DNA of 60,000 bases. Source: Bolinopsis microptera. Its lineage: Eukaryota; Ctenophora; Tentaculata; Lobata; Bolinopsidae. Positions 45,601 to 54,489 of this stretch are shown here, one piece after another. The stretch's first letter is position 1. Each line of letters begins with the position of its first letter. The notes below the pieces were generated by a model. The model did no database searches. It had not been told where the DNA came from and was given only the letters and a program-made list of their open reading frames with translations. The translations under genes and the position numbers were made by a program. The stretch covers positions 8,858,635-8,918,634 of the forward strand of contig NC_087079.1 of NCBI RefSeq assembly GCF_026151205.1. Reading direction: 5' to 3'.

Positions 45601-47287
45601 AGAACAGTGCCGTGGGAACAGAATTCCCGCCAAAATACCCGGTCTACCAAATAGTTATACTGATTGGTGTGTACGGTGTGCGGTGTGTTTTGAATTAGAC
45701 TTACGGCTTACCTAGTTGTTATCCTAATTGCATTATCATCGGTACATAACATAAATAAACTACTACTATACTGGTAAGTTTAAATACCAAGTGCAAACGT
45801 GTTCAGTCAATCGACCCACTGAACAACTATAGAATTTCCAAGACCCTATTATTCTCTGGCCATATATTACGGCACGATCGATTGTTAGATGGCTAAACGA
45901 CCAACGTTACCTAATCTATACAATTCTAAAACTATGAGCTAGCACTTTAATCTAAAAATACACTTTTTATATTACTCCTGATTTTTACATTTCACGTTAA
46001 ACATTGTCGCCACAGGTTGATCATGGACACTAACAGCTTAATTTGAGATAAATGACTTAAGAGTTTCTCTAAAGTTAACTCTAAAGTTGTGTAGTCCAGT
46101 CATTTATGGACATTTATGGAAATGAACCTGCAAATGTTCAAATACTCACGAAACTTTGCACAAACCTTCCCGAAGTTATAAATAAACGATTTTCGTTTGG
46201 AGACATTTTTTGACCGTGGAGAAAACCCAGGAGGGCCACGCCCTTATTGACCCAACAACGTAACCGACCCCTTGCTTCTCTTAGAGACTTCTAAATAGGC
46301 TTAAACCAAGCGGCATATGCATGTTTATATAGGAGTTACTGAGCAACACATGGCCTAAAATCCTTGCTTTTCGAGAAATTTGCCAAAAACCATTTTGGGC
46401 GTGGTACTGAGCCCATTTTCGATAGGATCGTGATAGAGTCTTTAGACAGGGTGCAAAAGAACCGTAATTAGCATATTAATATATGACTTACGAACAAACA
46501 TATGCCTTAAAGTGCTTACTTTTTCAGTTATTGGCGAAAAACTGATTTTCGGTTCCAGAAATCATGCTAAAATATGGGCATCTCGTAAATTGGGCTATGA
46601 AGGCCCTACAGATTTTTGAATGAGTGCAAATTGTGCAGAATGGCCATGTTTATATACAACTTATGAAGCAACATGTACCCTAAAATACTTACTTTTCGAG
46701 TTATTTGGGGGAGAAACATTGTATTATGTCCATTTTCTACCTGTAAAATACAGTCTCACGAGCTACCTTGTGCGCGCAAGGGACTTTATGACGTCATCGC
46801 CAAAATAATACAAACGCTAATTACACGCGTTAGAGAGCAGCTAGAGATTTAGGAATTTCGACTCGTTGCTTAGTTTGCTATTTGTCACAATCTGTCAAAA
46901 TATGAGGATAACTTTTTTTTCAGTTAACTGGTCCTTTAACTTTGCACTGCTTAAAGATTTAGTTTCCTACTTGTGGTTGATAGTCTACTTATTAACGAAG
47001 TTGCTTAACTAAAACACAGTTTTAAAATAAACCAAGACAAAAGCCCTTAAAAACTTGTCCTGCTCAAACCAATAAACTAATTTTATTGGTTTTATACTGA
47101 ATTATCACAGCAAGTAAAGTTTCTATAACTCACAAATCTTGGCTATTAATACAAGATTGCTACTTTGACATTAAAAATATTGTAACTGCCACAATCCTTA
47201 CCCTCCATAGTAGCCGATATCTTCACTAGTGGTACTGTTGATATCCCAGTTGTCATCAGCATCTCTCAGAGGTCCTGGAGACTGCAT
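27603..47287 (-). CDS. STAG: Cohesin subunit SA/STAG, complete, 17 coding exons
   Basis: STAG (SA/Scc3) binds the RAD21-SMC1-SMC3 ring and DNA and is needed for sister-chromatid cohesion in the nucleus. Coding exons in order: 47202-47287, 44502-44622, 44068-44191, 43320-43423, 42213-42356, 41788-41943, 41501-41651, 41054-41346, 40691-40882, 39693-39795, 39284-39549, 38939-39163, 38628-38762, 29315-29526, 29029-29123, 28650-28726, 27603-28354. All junctions are GT-AG and in phase except 11/12, which is one base short. The protein is about 1,078 residues; vertebrate STAGs are about 1,230-1,260. Diagnostic stretches: [18 protein letters not shown] and VRAFRHT (about residues 175-200), the stromalin conserved domain [18 protein letters not shown] to [19 protein letters not shown] (about 270-330), [10 protein letters not shown] (about 410), [13 protein letters not shown] (about 840). 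Start: first ATG after an acceptor at 47296; a 5' UTR exon must lie upstream. The C terminus is short. Confidence 0.95.
30796..35341 (+). CDS. LDLa-repeat class A GPCR, five exons, one apparent frameshift
   Basis: Exons 30796-30886, 30991-31127, 31388-31592, 31701-31825 and 31905-35341 join in phase. About 1,331 residues if one base is restored near 33540. Signal peptide: [20 protein letters not shown]. The Cys-rich ectodomain has several LDL-receptor class A modules, e.g. [51 protein letters not shown] and [15 protein letters not shown]. Seven helices follow, with CWVP in helix 6 and NPLLY in helix 7. The closest plan I know is the relaxin-receptor/GRL101-type LGR group, but I see no leucine-rich repeats. 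The frame of exon 5 breaks between helices 1 and 2: the first frame stops at 33552-33554, the second reads on from 33515. The long Ser/Pro/Arg cytoplasmic tail contains a 140-residue tandem duplication. The ligand is unknown. The gene lies wholly inside STAG intron 13, opposite strand. Confidence 0.88.
34501..35340 (+). repeat. Tandem 420-bp in-frame duplication in receptor tail
   Basis: Unit 1 is 34501-34920 and unit 2 is 34921-35340, aligned without gaps. Each encodes FKRSL, then [45 protein letters not shown] and IEQPVAPL. Differences are few. The smeared first version also shows two rounds (CGTCATGCTCTCCGG at 21490 and a second block near 21890-22050), so the duplication is probably in both alleles. 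Confidence 0.92.
35482..35552 (-). tRNA. tRNA-His (GTG), copy 1
   Basis: Reverse strand folds as a cloverleaf: acceptor GCTGCGA/TCGCAGC, anticodon stem CTGCG/CGCAG around TTGTGGC (anticodon GTG), T arm CCAGG-TTCGAAT-CCTGG. A T-run directly downstream serves as pol III terminator. Confidence 0.95.
35957..36000 (-). pseudogene. Decayed tRNA-like gene, companion 1
   Basis: Perfect B box GGTTCGATTCC and a TAGCTCAG A-box core remain, but the anticodon arm is missing. It is followed by the tail AGGAGAAACTGTAGCCG shared in form with the relics at 36663 and 37897. Confidence 0.6.
36270..36340 (-). tRNA. tRNA-His (GTG), copy 2
   Basis: Same 71-base sequence as copy 1, with an ACTTTTTG terminator downstream. 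Flanks repeat those of the other copies (AGCTACCTTAGCAGCAATGA upstream, CATGTCATGTAAATTTTGAA further out). Confidence 0.95.
36663..36730 (-). pseudogene. Decayed tRNA-like gene, companion 2
   Basis: The reverse strand shows GCCGTAGCTCAGTG (A box) and GGTTCGAATCC (B box) with a possible anticodon loop CTGCCAT (GCC, Gly), but acceptor ends do not pair. The 3' tail GGGAGAAAATATAGCCGGCC is shared with the other companions. Confidence 0.6.
36964..37034 (-). tRNA. tRNA-His (GTG), copy 3, compensated acceptor stem
   Basis: Identical to copies 1 and 2 except that the acceptor stem reads GCTGTGA/TCACAGC: a C-G pair has become T-A on both sides, keeping the helix intact. Terminator ACTTTTTTG follows. 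Confidence 0.95.
37318..37728. repeat. Element with CCCCGACAAA minisatellite and inverted ends
   Basis: GGCATCATGTAGCCTCC near 37323 and GGCTACATGATGCC at 37708-37721 are inverted. Between them are two arrays of a 10-base unit CCCCGACAAA (about 37341-37420 and 37575-37675, the latter with CCCCGTCAAA variants), each introduced by CTCCAGGCTCGACAAAC and closed by GGGCCCACCGGCTACA. Looks like a small dispersed element, or two in tandem, inside STAG intron 13. Confidence 0.7.
37897..37964 (-). pseudogene. Decayed tRNA-like gene, companion 3
   Basis: B box GGTTCGATTCC is intact and the A box is weak (GTTAGCTCTGTGC). The tail GTTGGAGAAAAAATAGCCG matches the other companions. Acceptor stem not preserved. 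Confidence 0.55.
38205..38275 (-). tRNA. tRNA-His (GTG), copy 4
   Basis: As copy 1, with one base change in the variable loop (GTAACCC for GAAACCC). Terminator ACTTTTATTG is weaker. Confidence 0.93.
40136..40206 (-). tRNA. tRNA-His (GTG), copy 5, in STAG intron 9
   Basis: Full cloverleaf as in copy 4, with the same variable-loop base; T-run downstream on the reverse strand (ACTTTTGTAAAAG). It lies apart from the other four, between STAG exons 9 and 10, with flank similarity (ATTTCATTGAAGACTTGACA) to copy 1. Confidence 0.95.
42426..42506 (-). tRNA. tRNA-Ser (AGA), copy 1
   Basis: 81 bases; acceptor GCGGACG/CGTTCGC, anticodon loop CTAGAAA (AGA), long variable arm GGGCTCTGCCC typical of serine tRNAs, and T arm GTAGG-TTCGAAT-CCTAC. 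Located in STAG intron 4. Confidence 0.95.
42631..42711 (-). tRNA. tRNA-Ser (AGA), copy 2
   Basis: Identical to copy 1 over all 81 bases; CTTTTG terminator about 12 bases downstream. Immediate flanks (GATTTCATCC) are shared with copy 3. Confidence 0.95.
42956..43036 (-). tRNA. tRNA-Ser (AGA), copy 3
   Basis: Identical to copies 1 and 2 over the gene; flanks partly repeated. Same strand as the host STAG gene. Confidence 0.95.
43146..43220 (-). pseudogene. Decayed fourth tRNA-Ser copy
   Basis: GACGGTAGGATTAGGACCTC and AAGAGCCCAATTGA retain the T arm and variable arm region of the neighbouring tRNA-Ser genes, but the B box, anticodon stem and 5' half are degraded. A relic of the same tandem series. 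Confidence 0.6.
43660..44062. repeat. 13-bp minisatellite in STAG intron 3
   Basis: About 31 copies of GAGAAAGTAAACA with variants (GAGAAACTAACCA, GAGAAAGAAAACA). In the sense of STAG the unit is TTTCTCTGTTTAC. The array starts about six bases inside the intron, directly behind the exon 3 donor (GTATGTT). Long open frames across it are artefacts of a repeat whose length is not a multiple of three. Confidence 0.95.
44355..44389. repeat. 16-bp perfect hairpin in STAG intron 2
   Basis: ACACAACCGAAATTTA at 44355-44370 and its exact reverse complement at 44374-44389 are separated by three bases. Function unknown. Confidence 0.8.
44906..46935. mobile_element. TTAA-flanked element with inverted ends in STAG intron 1
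   Basis: AGGACCAGTTAACTGAAAAA at 44906 is mirrored at the right end (to 46935), each bordered by TTAA (44902-44905 and 46936-46939). The inverted termini stay similar for about 180-200 bases; both contain GTGACAAA and TGACGTCATAAAGTCCC. TTAA targets are known for piggyBac and Kolobok transposons; no transposase is visible, so it is non-autonomous. The right half carries sub-repeats of about 150-170 bases (AAAATCCTTGCTTTTCGAG at 46357, with variants at 46509 and 46680). Confidence 0.65.
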
Positions 47288-47295
47288 TGTCCCTC

Positions 47296-48675
47296 CTAAA
47301 GTAATCATTTATAACAGTGACAGAACATAAATACAGTATTTCAGTAATATATGTTTCTCATTACTTGCATGGGTTTATTTGATATTGGAGGCTTTTTTAG
47401 GAGCAAAAAGTAAGATTCCAAAAAGTTTAATTTTGGCTATGAATTTGGTGAAATTATCTTTTGAATAACTGCTACAAAGGATGTCAACATCAATACAACT
47501 ATTATCAGTAATTGTAGCTGGCCCAGGAACTATGAAAGTGACCATCAAGCCAGAGGAGCAAAAGACTCGGAATCTTAAGATCACTATTGTGATCACTACC
47601 ACGAATTTACAATAAGACAGTAGACACAAAAGAATAAGTGAACAAGTTAAAAGGATTAATATTATACGTATTTAAAGGAGTTGTTTTTTAGTTAAACCAA
47701 GTTTTTTAAAAGTTAAAATGACCCAGTTGCAGTTATGTATTTACTAGCGGATATCCCTGTATTTAAATGAATATGAAATGTTCAGTTTTCTTCTAAATCA
47801 AGATAATTAGCCAATGGAAAGTTCTTCAAAGGACTGTAAAAAACATCAGCAATTTGCCCGCACTGCACCATCATAGAATGTAGATTATAATAAAGCACTA
47901 CTAGCCATAACATTTGAATGGGGAATATTAGAGATAACAAGTTATCAGGAACCCAAAACTTGGGTTCTGGTTTTTTAAATTTCTGCCGTTTGTACATTTA
48001 TTCTATTGGTTTATTTATTTTCGAGGGTGTCTAACCTTAAGCTAGACAATCACCATTGTTGAAATTATCTGTATATTGTTCGAAACATTTTTAACTTAAA
48101 CTAATTATTAATTAATTAAATCATCAACAACAAGATTACGTTCTAGGGTCATGCAAATTTCAAACTGAAACAATGCTGGTTTGCCTGGCACAGGGGTCAC
48201 CCAAAACTCCACCCGCCACAGAGGTTTGAATGCAAGCTCACTCAGAATGCTCTTCAGAACAGTAGTACTCACAAAACTTATATATATATTTCATGGCTGG
48301 ACTTCTACACAATAAAAGAAAGCGGTTGTGATTAGATCGTCGAAAGTCTTTGCATCATTTATTTACATCAATTCTGAGAAATTATATCATTAAAGTAACT
48401 ACAACAAATACGAATCATATACAATTGAGAATAAATACAAACTAAAAGCAGTGGGAAAATCTGATGAACTGAAATTTAAAAAAGAAACTGAAAGCCGTTA
48501 AAAATGTACTCTTATCTTATCTCTTATCTAAATACTGATAACTGATTCTCGGAAAATCACTTAAAATCACAACAAAAAACCTGTAAAATTAATACTTAAG
48601 TAAAAAATGTAGTATGCACGTCTCTGGAATAATGGTATAACTAAATAAAATCTACAAAATATACTAAAACTAAAA
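47296..48675. other. STAG upstream region, no exon identified
   Basis: A 5' UTR exon and promoter of STAG should lie here or beyond, because the first coding exon is preceded by a splice acceptor. I could not place them. Short frames at 47375-47629 and 47782-47997 have no domain I recognise. Confidence 0.4.
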
Positions 48676-49365
48676 CTAAGCTCCGGCAGATTTAAAAAGT
48701 ATATGGTTACTATCAAGGGTGTTCATACCCCCAAACCGTTCAAGGGTTTTCAATTGGGTCTGGTAGAACCCCTCTCTAGCTTCCATAGCCTTTTCTTTGT
48801 CTACTTTACTAATATTAGGCTAAAATACTAAAGCGTCTACTATAATGACAGAAAGGTGCTTACTAAGTGAGGAATTATAGGAGGCTATGGTACTAAAATT
48901 TAAATCATGATCAATATCTAAAAAATGGTTAACTAATTTACAACTTCTTATACCTTTCTTTATGTGACTCTTATGGTTAGAGAATCTCTTAGGGAGATTT
49001 GAGGTAGTATAACCGACATACGACTGTTTACAAGTCTTACACTCCATTAAATAAATGAGGTTATAACTCTGACAAGATATATACTTAGTTATAGGGAAAA
49101 CTTGTTTAGAATGGTGACTACTAAAGTTGGAACAGGGGGACAGGAAATTTTGCTTACAAACATAGCATTTACCACAAGCATGGCACCCTGGGTCGACAGC
49201 CCCGGGAACCGCCCTTAGACTTTCGGAGTCTGGTTCCTGGATCTGACTTGCAGTTGTTTCTCTCTCATTATCACAGTTTAAAGTTCCACTGGCACGGTAC
49301 TTATTGTGTACAAGCATGCCACCGATAGTTTGATTCTTTCGATGACTCACGAATACACTGTCCGC
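48676..49365 (-). pseudogene. Penelope-like element 3' part (GIY-YIG endonuclease), broken
   Basis: The frame opens with FVSHRKNQTIGGMLVHNKYR, like the RT-to-endonuclease linker of Penelope-like elements. It continues through CHACGKCYVC, then NLIYLMECKTCKQSYVGYTT (the GIY-YIG core), LPKRFSNHKSH (catalytic Arg, His) and LVNHFLDIDHD. An in-frame TAG at 48820-48822 interrupts it; reading on gives EAREGFYQTQLKTLERFGGM, the expected end of the nuclease, and a final stop at 48676-48678. The reverse transcriptase is missing, so it is a 5'-truncated dead copy. Confidence 0.75.
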
Positions 49366-50209
49366 ACGTACCAGCTTCTTCTATATGCTCCAGTGCTCCT
49401 ATATCATATATGGCTAAAAGATAACCTCGATACTTTCAAAAACTTTTATGCCAGGGTCCTCTTGAAGATAAGCTACCACTCAACATTCTCCAAGATTTGA
49501 CCTCTGTTGTGCTTGGGATTCCACCCCTTGAGATATCCTACAAGATGGTCACTATGAAATTCATAATAAAAGTGACCCACTTATGCAAGGGCTCATCTTG
49601 CAGCTAGAGGAGGCAAACCGCAAAGGCCCACCGATACCAGCACCTTATTGACAGGATACGGAAGTTTCTGACGTGGACAACTGGGTCCAACGAACTGAAC
49701 AGAAGCAAAATAGACCTTCTGACTAGTGTCCAGAACGGTGTTGTCAGCTACTCAATAGAAGAAATAACCTGCTTCATGGACTTGACTTGGAATAAACATC
49801 TCAGGTACTGAACCCAAGAATAAATCAGAGTGAGGGTCAGATACTGGATAACATTGATGAAAGGACCAAAAAGTTCTTTCCTTGCTACTCAAGCAGAAGC
49901 ACAGACACCAAGGTTATAAAATGCGCAATTTTAACAGGTGGTACTAGTAAAATAATTGTTTCTGATATTTCAAAACTAGTAAAATATTTGTTCCAAATAT
50001 TCCAAAACTCGTCGACAAGTCCAACTCGGGCTAGTTCATTAACAATGGACAACATTGGTATGGCTACTCTCACGACATGTTCGATAATGTGTCAGGCGTG
50101 CAAACTGCAAGGCCGGGAAACACTAAAATGAGCACATCCCAGTTTAATTATTGTAAATAAAAGTAAGTAAAGATTATGACACAACATCATCACAAGTGTC
50201 TACAAAATA
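49366..50209 (+). pseudogene. Possible decayed non-LTR polymerase remnant
   Basis: On the plus strand, FKNFYARVLLKI (about 49435) and, in another frame, LGIPPLEISYKMVTMKFIIK (about 49515) resemble the C-terminal region of some non-LTR retrotransposon polymerases from memory. Frameshifts and stops are frequent. Weak evidence. Confidence 0.3.
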
Positions 50210-50212
50210 ACA

Positions 50213-50219
50213 TTGCACT

Positions 50220-50254
<35 letters not shown>

Positions 50255-52183
50255 TGAAAATGTGTGTCAAACAGTATATATATACATTCAATTAAATCAA
50301 GTGATGCAATTGGCAGAGCACAATCAAATTTTAAGTGTTGCAATTGGCAGAGCACAATTCATTGCTACCAATAATTTTTTCAAAAACATTTTAACAAAAC
50401 ACATGATCTACTCCATTATAGGGGCAGGGATGAGGTTGTATGAAACTTCTGATAGCTGAATCTCACGTTTGGTGTCCACCTTCTTTCCTCGGTACCCTCG
50501 TAGAGCAATAAGAGTTGTTCTCAACATTGCAAATCTTGTCCTAGTTCTCACGTGTCTTACTACATCGCAGTACCTTTCCTTCCTTTTTCTTGCAATGAGG
50601 TCTGCTACTCTGTTGACGAACTGCTTACACTCTTTAGACATTCCTCCAGATGTGAGGAATACAGCCGGGGTGAAGGTAGCCTTCTCCACATTCAACACTC
50701 TCTCCAAGTACTCGTCCTTCTTCTCCTTCTCGTTCTCTTCGTATACTTCTTGAAGAGTTTTTGTCCTGTTTGATAAGCAATTGGGGTGTGAAACCCTTAT
50801 GTCAAGAAAGGTCTTATCAAATGGAGTCCAAACTCCTCTAGCAGATACATCAAGCCGAGCTTGGTCACCTGTTATAGTCTTGGGGTTGAGGCAGTCACCC
50901 TCATTTACCTTCTGTAGCTGGGGTTCAACTTTTACATCATGACATACCTCACGAAGTAGATTTGCCATTGTGTCTCTGATGTTGTTGTGGGTCATTATCA
51001 CGTAGCCCCCTAGCTTACAGGTGAGAAGGTGGTCAAGATCACTTGTTTTCCCACATCCACAGGTGATGGGAGTGTTTGGTATCCACCAACTGTAGCGTAA
51101 GCAGACACTGTCTCGAAACTCCTCTTTGTTCAGAGTGTAGCCATACTGCTGAAGTGGCAATGTGTTAAGCCAACTGGACGCTCCCTTTTCTCTTGCTGTT
51201 AGTAGTGCTCTCTTAGAGGAGGTGCCACATCTTTCAGCTATAGCGTTAAACTTGGCTTGGAGCTCGGAATTCTTCAAATTTTTTATCATTTCTTTCCCTG
51301 ATTTGGTGAGGTTACTGGATGCAGTGTAAACTTCCTGTTGGTCCACTATTGCCTTTGTAAGCTCGGTGGTGAGTAGCTTGGAAGCTGTGTACTCAGACTG
51401 GCATTCCTCGTGGGGTTTACCAATGCCCAATCCTCCCAATCTTATTGGTAGACTTAACACGTCCCTCTCTAAGTCTGAAATCTCCCTGCCCAGCATCTTT
51501 GGCAGAAGCTTTTGTCTTATTTCATGTTCTAGCGGCTCCATGGCTTCAGAGATATGAGGAACAGTCCTTTGAACAAACTTCCATCGGTGTTGTATGCCAG
51601 AGATGTAGGCTGAATAGGCTGCTTGAGGCTCAGATTCTGCAATATCAGCTAGCATCTTGATGTCTTCGCACCACCCTTGGACCTTATCGGCAATGTACTG
51701 ATCTTTGACACCTGTATTGCCAAGTACTGCACCAAGATGCCTTGTGCCTGATGTTATTTGCATATTGAACTCTCCAAACAATGCCTTGGCCTGGTCGATC
51801 ATCTGAGGGTCCTTCACTACTAGAATGCTTTTAGATGGGTTAGGAAAATAACCATACTTAGGTCCAACTTGGAGCAACTCCTTCCACCACTTATACACTG
51901 CCTCCAATTTCCCTCCAGCAGCACTATCATCGGCAAACCACACCTGTTTGATGATGTTTCTCAGGCGGTCAATAAGTGGCTTGGTGCTAAGAGCATATCC
52001 ACCAGTGGCAATATTGTCTCCTTGAGTGAAACCTTCGCAGCTCTTGATGATCACTCCCTTGCTGTTTGCCACATAAAGGTCTGTTGGTTCTCTGTAGGTG
52101 TTCTCAAAATATTTAGCAAGTGGTGGGCAAACATACTGCATGTTGTTGGTAGCAGCAGTCCTATTGAGAGCGTTGCACTAAAT
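50213..52183 (-). mobile_element. Recent 5'-truncated retroelement insertion with TSD and poly(A)
   Basis: The direct repeat TTGCACTAAAT stands at 50213-50223 and 52173-52183. Between them the element reads on the minus strand from a truncated reverse transcriptase to a tail of 29 A (T-run 50223-50251). Target duplication plus 3' poly(A) plus 5' truncation is the signature of target-primed reverse transcription. Confidence 0.85.
50408..52172 (-). CDS. Reverse transcriptase with C-terminal nuclease-like domain, 5'-truncated
   Basis: A frame of about 580 codons without stops. Reading begins inside the RT palm (NALNR...MQYVCPPLAKYFENTY), then EGFTQGDNIA (equivalent to the RT QGDP motif), and VWFADDSAAGG, the F/YADD catalytic motif. 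A middle helical region ends at SLPIRLGGLGIG. Next come a Cys/His cluster (TCGCGKTSDLDHLLTC), ARLDVSARG and TFLDIRVSHPN, whose spaced Asp residues suggest a PD-(D/E)XK-type nuclease, and ATFTPAVFLTSGGM. RTs of this plan are, to my knowledge, multicopy in cnidarian genomes; I cannot name the clade. The first half of the RT is missing by truncation, so it is unlikely to be active although its frame is intact. The ATG at 52141 is not a true start. Confidence 0.8.
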
Positions 52184-53335
52184 AGAAAAATAATTTAAAT
52201 AAATATATTTTCCATCAACATTTTAGTAATTTATCAAATTCAATTTTATTAATTAATAAAATCTAATACATTATCTATAAATAATTCATTAATACTTCCC
52301 GATCCCAGTGGAATAATAATAATAATAATTCTATACTGTTACATAATTTAAAAATTATGGCCCCTTATTGTGGGCAGAGTATGTGTCTTTATTTAAGTGT
52401 CCTGATTTTAAAATCATCTGAGTGACTGCATTATTAAAATAATTTAAGGACAGTACCATAATAACGTTAAAACAATATAAAGATTTATAAAACGCTTCTT
52501 TGCCACAAAAGGATGAAACCAAAGATATTCATTATGTCTCTCCTTATTGCTTAAATAACTGGGTCCTTCAATTTTCCCTAAAACTTCATTCGAAACATTC
52601 CAAAAATAAAAATCATTTGCACTGTTTCTAGAAATCATTTCTTTCTTAAATCCTTCCAATCTAACTTTAAAGCTTAAAACTGTCGAGCAGTTCTTGACAT
52701 CTGAAGGGACAATGAGCCGCTCAAACTGACTGTAGGATGGGTTTTAGCGCTAATTTCACAGGCAGCAGAAAGGTGAATAGAATCAAATATTTTGTAAACT
52801 TTCCCTCAGTCCAACGATTATTAATGAAATTATCGGATATTTATAATTCAATATGTATTGATTCTTCTGTGGAAAATAAAAATTGTATTTAACTTAAATT
52901 GTATTTTACTTGACACTAAATTCTACCACTTGCCATAATAAAAATACTATATAACAACCAAATATGAAAGAGAAAATTTAAGAAAGAGAAAATTTTTATT
53001 TACCACAAAACAATCAATACATAATAATATATAATATATATATATATATATATATAATGTTATATTCATAAATAAATTCAAATTTGGATTTCAACCATCT
53101 ATACAGCCCGCCGCGCACACAGACACACGTATTGGTGAGAAATCCTTAGGTGCGGCTGTATGAGCCGCGCGCAGGATATGTAAATTGTTATCTTACAATT
53201 GCATTTCACATTTAATAATTATTAGAGCCAACATTTTTTTCAGAAGCAGGATAATTTTTAAAGAATTTTCTGTCGTTCGCGCAGTACCGATGTCAATTAT
53301 GAATTAGATTTTAGAAAAAATTTTTTTCCTAGATA
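52184..53335. other. AT-rich stretch with (TA)n, uncertain reading frame
   Basis: A 71-codon minus-strand frame at 52444-52659 (SNKERHNEYLWFHPFVAKKR) faintly recalls a retroelement polymerase end, but this is not firm. (TA)n lies at about 53030-53056. Nothing else is supported. Confidence 0.35.
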
Positions 53336-54485
53336 ATGGAGAGATTCCAAAAACCGCCCGCTCATTATTTGGGATTGAGCGCGCGCCTCTGCGAACATCG
53401 GTACCGCTCAAGTTATGTAGTATTGAGTAGTATGCAGTTGTGCATAGACATTTGTAGCACAATTTTCATTCAACTACAGCCAATTATTTGTAGCGCGATG
53501 CACTACTGGGTCGCGCGCGCGCATCCAATAATGCTTCTCGCAACCACAGTAGTGGAAATTCCAACATTCGAACTGCCAAAAAAGTGGCAGTTCAACTCGT
53601 TAGATCGCGTATTAATTTTACTTCAATTTGGAGTCGAGCGCTACGTCCTAGCCTTATATATAGCTCGTTTCCAAACGAAATTTTCATTTCCTCAATTTGT
53701 CCGTCGATTAAGTTGGTATTTGTATTGTGGATCGTGCATCTGTATTCTGTTTATTTATCTTCAATTTAATTAAATAGTTGCTTTCCGTAACTGGTAACAG
53801 TACACTAGTACGTTTTTCTTTAGGTTATTCTTACTCAAGAAAGAGTTTAAACTTCAATACTAAGTTTCATGGTAATATAATCAAATATTTATTAACACCG
53901 ATCATCGGTATATACCCATTATTGGTATCAAAGCCGTATGTTGAGCTGGATATCAAAAAATGTAAACCTGAAAGGCTGTAATTTTGTATTCGTTTAATTG
54001 TAGAACTAGGAACAACAACTTGATTGTTAGCAAGAGATTTGAGTAATTATGACCCTTCAAAGAATTTTAAAGAACCTTCCTAGTTGAGTAGTTGCTAGTG
54101 CTTTGACAGAACAGTCGTGATCGCTTTATTAGAACTTGAACAATTTGATAAGTTTTGTAGTTTAGAACACGAGCTAAAATCTTTATTGAAAGGGCTGATT
54201 GATGACTTCAGTGAAAAGGCTGATGATTTCAGTGAAAAAGCTGGTGACCTAGTGAAAGTGCTGATGATAAACAGGGATTCCTTCGGGACAATCGGGAGCA
54301 TGTAAGATTATATCCAAAGTTTGTTGAGCTGGGGTGTGCCAATGGGGTGTGTCTGGGTGTCAAAAATCTTCAAGGTGGGTGCTACTTGTGATGAACTCTA
54401 GAAGGATGGGATGGTAATACTCGGTCTGGCCGATCTTCGCCACTTCAATAGATATTGGGTCGGCAATTTTGTGAGTGAGTGATTT
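53336..54485. other. No gene supported
   Basis: Contains one 145-codon plus-strand frame (53336-53773) with a hydrophobic end but no domain, splice sites or conserved motif. Short GA(T)GACTTCAGTGAAAA repeats occur near 54201-54240. Confidence 0.4.
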
Positions 54486-54489
54486 TATA

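Noticed and set aside
52444-52659. 71-codon minus-strand frame as a retroelement polymerase C terminus
   Set aside because: Resemblance is only to a vague pattern; no catalytic motif, so it was left unassigned.
53336-53773. 145-codon plus-strand frame
   Set aside because: No recognisable domain, mixed composition, GCGCGC-rich local repeats, and no splice or regulatory context; most likely chance.
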